This document shows, one piece after another, positions 61,752 through 64,000 of a DNA stretch of 64,000 nt. The DNA comes from Archilochus colubris. Taxonomy: Eukaryota > Chordata > Aves > Apodiformes > Trochilidae. The notes below the pieces were generated by a model. The model did no database searches. It was not told the DNA's origin and saw nothing but the letters and a program-made list of their open reading frames with translations. A program made the translations under genes and the position numbers. The stretch's first letter is position 1; every line of letters begins with the position of its first letter. The stretch is from contig CM041083.1 of assembly GCA_023079485.1 (NCBI GenBank), positions 104,733,054 through 104,797,053 on the forward strand, in the 5' to 3' direction.

Positions 61752-62700
61752 GAGGAGGGGAATGCTAAGTATTCATGCAAGCTAGTTTCGTAAGTGAGGA
61801 GAATATATAGGGCTTTTGAAAAGGAATTTTAGTTGTACATAGGGTAATGACTATTTTCCTAATTCTCAGAGGACTTTAGAACTTGTCACTTGTATATGAT
61901 TACTATAGATCCTATTGATTATTTCAGAATTATGTGATTATTTAAAAAAAATGTTTCATATTAATGAATTTGCAAACAAAGCAGTAAAGAATTTGGCTGG
62001 ATTTGTTTCATTTACTATGTGTGGATGATGAATAGCCTTATTTCTTTTGACTTTGTTGTTCACTGTGTCTCTTTGAATAAATGCTGCGGACTGTAATAAA
62101 TTCATATCGTATTTGCAGAACCTCTGTCTGAGACTGAAGGTCATTTGGATATGAGACTACCAGCAATTTTCAGAAAGATGCTCCCTATTTCTGTTGTCTG
62201 GATGCCAATTAAAGTGCAATATATCAATTAGTTTATATAGAATATGGATCCATGTTAATCTGGTAAAGAAAAAAATATCTATTTGCTGATACGTGGCTTT
62301 TTGAAATAAGTCAGTTCACATTGCAGAAATATTTTTCATGCTCAGTTTACAATGAGCCTTTCTTTGTCATGACACTACATTAACCTTTTAGTCTTATCAG
62401 TGAACATAAAAACTGTTGTGTACATTAATAACAAATCAAAAATATTTGTCCTTCACTGACAAAGAAATAATTTAGGATCACCTTGAATTTATGAACTGAC
62501 TGCCTTCACACAACTCAGTCATAAGTCTAGATTATTCATTATACATACAGAAATTTACCTGTTTATGAAATTCTAACATGATACCTGATACTATGCTACA
62601 CTGTGGAAGACTTTACCTTGCCCTAATTTTAAAAATGAACCTTTAGGTTGAATGACAAAGAAGTACAACTCTGATGTAAAATGAAAATGTTATAAAAGAA

Positions 62701-62750
62701 TAAGAAAATATAAAAACAAACAAAAAACAAATAAGAAAACAAAAAACAGA
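62701..62750. repeat. A-rich (CAAA)n low-complexity run
   Basis: Repeated AAACAAAC and AAAAAACA words. Confidence 0.85.
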
Positions 62751-62935
62751 ACCCACTTTATTTCAATATACCAAAACTTGAACCCAGTACCTGTCCTTGC
62801 TGAACATCACATATTTGGCCTGTGTCCATCAGTCCAGAAAGAGAGGGACAAGGGAACTTAGGTTTTGGCTGTGAGTTTTTGTTGTGGTGGGGTATTTTAT
62901 TGTTGTTTTCGGTGGATGTTCATGGTTTGTGGGGA

Positions 62936-62998
62936 TTTTTTGTTTGGTTTGTTTGGTTTGTTTGTTTGGTTGGTTGGTTGGTTTGTTTTTTTTTTTTT
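62936..62998. repeat. T/G-rich (TTTGG/GGTT)n run
   Basis: Repeated GTTTG and GGTTG units ending in a long T tract. The valine-, phenylalanine- and leucine-rich open frames across it are artefacts of this composition. Confidence 0.9.
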
Positions 62999-63429
62999 GC
63001 CTTTTCGTTCAGTTTCATCATATTTGGAAAACAAAAACATGGAAAATGAAAAGAAAAAGTGGGGGGATTCGTTAATTCCTTTGACAGTAACACCTTATCC
63101 TCTCCACTGTATCTCTAGTAAGTAAATAAAGCTACAAAACCAAGTTAATCTTTAGCTTTAGTCAAGATTGTCTCTGATAGAATTTTTGACTCAACAGTTG
63201 CAGCTGTTGCAGCTGTTCATCCAGTGAAAAGAGACTGTAAAAATTGGAAAAACTGTTCAATTAGATGAGTCCTTCTGTCAGTGCCTATTTGTATTTCTTT
63301 AAATGTATTTTCTCTAAATCAATGTACGTAGGAGGAATAGTAACACAGAATAATTGGTCAACTGGTATATTTAACATATATATTTTGTTATCATACTGAA
63401 ATGATTCTTCTAAATCAAATAAATACTGT

Positions 63430-63607
63430 GGGGATGACAGAGCACTGGAACAGGCTGCCCATAGAGGTTGTATAGTCTCCTTCTCTGGACACTTTTAAAA
63501 ACTACCTGGATGTGTTCCTGTGTGGCCTGCCCAAGGTTTTCATGCTTTGGCAGGGAGATTGGACTAGATGATCTCTAGAGGTCTCTTCCCTAATGTTCTA
63601 TGATTCT
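63430..63607 (+). mobile_element. CR1 LINE 3' end
   Basis: The last 178 bp of a CR1: 'gagcactggaacaggctgcccatagaggttgt', 'ctggatgtgttcctgtgtggcct', 'ttggcagggagattggactagatgatctctagaggtctcttcc', then TTCTATGATTCT, the usual CR1 terminus. Strongly 5'-truncated. Confidence 0.95.
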
Positions 63608-64000
63608 AAATAAACCTGATGACTATTCAAAGGATTGATACTGCACTTCTTTCATGTAAGTTAACAAAATTAAATAAATCAGGTGATAAAATAAACTTTA
63701 TTTAAACCAAACTTGTTGTGCAGAAAAGTAACTACAAATGAGGCTTATCAAAATTGTTTAACAATGACAACATAAACCATAGATTCAATATAGTTTATGA
63801 GGTGTTAATTGCTTCACAAAGGACTTTAAAATGCTTAGTTTATGGTCGATGATGACGCAAAATGCACAATCACTCACCTAATAAATGGAGGGCTCTCAAC
63901 CTCCAGGAGTTTCCTTGGGTGATGTCCCTGGTTTCAGACCCAATGCTCCAAAGAGAATTGACTCTAAACACCTTTCTGGAGGGGGGCTCTGTTTGTATGA
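63608..64000. other. Unique sequence to the window edge
   Basis: No recognised gene or repeat. The last 130 bp are somewhat GC-richer and could be the edge of another feature outside the window. Confidence 0.5.

Larger units (their letters stand above)
60031..63429. other. Unique AT-rich sequence, 3.4 kb
   Basis: No recognised gene. Contains A16 (61736-61751), an A-rich (CAAA)n run (62701-62750) and a T/G-rich run (62936-62998), all simple sequence. Confidence 0.6.

Noticed and set aside
62822..63125. Overlapping frames rich in Phe, Leu, Val and Gly
   Set aside because: Generated by the T/G simple repeat at 62936-62998.
1..64000. A multi-gene novel system
   Set aside because: No cluster of coding genes exists in the window; the structure is repeats in unique non-coding DNA.

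Overview
The window reads as AT-rich nuclear DNA from a bird, probably intergenic or deep intronic. The best evidence for a bird is about a dozen CR1 LINE copies (chicken repeat 1 family). Most are 5'-truncated, they lie in both orientations, and several keep the typical CR1 3' end of short ATTCTATG-like repeats instead of a poly-A tail. Three solo LTRs of an avian ERVL-type endogenous retrovirus support this, each with a perfect 5-bp target-site duplication. The high CR1 density, with one copy still open over about 400 codons, would suit a CR1-rich lineage such as the woodpeckers and allies, but that placement is only a guess. There is no prokaryotic signal: no operons, no ribosome binding sites and no CRISPR array. 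No complete protein-coding host gene could be recognised.

Layout. At 1-107 a minus-strand CR1 runs off the left edge. Near 607-714 and 861-880 are a weak exon candidate and a 20-bp palindrome. A CR1 3' piece lies at 1575-1842, and unique AT-rich DNA follows to 5969. A degenerate 1.8-kb CR1 (5970-7779) carries broken ORF2 remnants. Unique DNA from 7780 to 16375 includes a possible membrane-segment exon at 11733-11801 and a 43-bp tandem duplication at 15111. A minus-strand CR1 occupies 16376-17041. The long unique stretch 17042-29563 holds two inverted repeats near 20.0-20.2 kb, a 30-bp tandem duplication at 21205 and an unexplained GC-richer island at about 21.8-22.4 kb. Another CR1 lies at 29564-30030, followed by unique DNA to 38262.

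The right half has more repeats: LTR copies at 38961-39768 (+), 45004-45568 (-) and 53408-54192 (+); CR1 pieces at 38263, 46198, 47990, 51045, 52195, 52636, 54193, 58719 and 63430; and a pair of tRNA-derived, SINE-like heads in opposite orientation at 50735-51030. The best candidate host exon is 46560-46724, a 165-nt open segment with good splice sites that starts only 47 bp after a CR1. The longest open frame in the window is the C-terminal part of CR1 ORF2 (reverse transcriptase) on the minus strand at about 58.8-60.0 kb. It keeps the FADD motif but has Gly where the motif A aspartate should be, so it is very probably a dead copy.

Nothing here forms a multi-gene system. The value lies in the repeat history, the candidate exons and a few structured unique segments.
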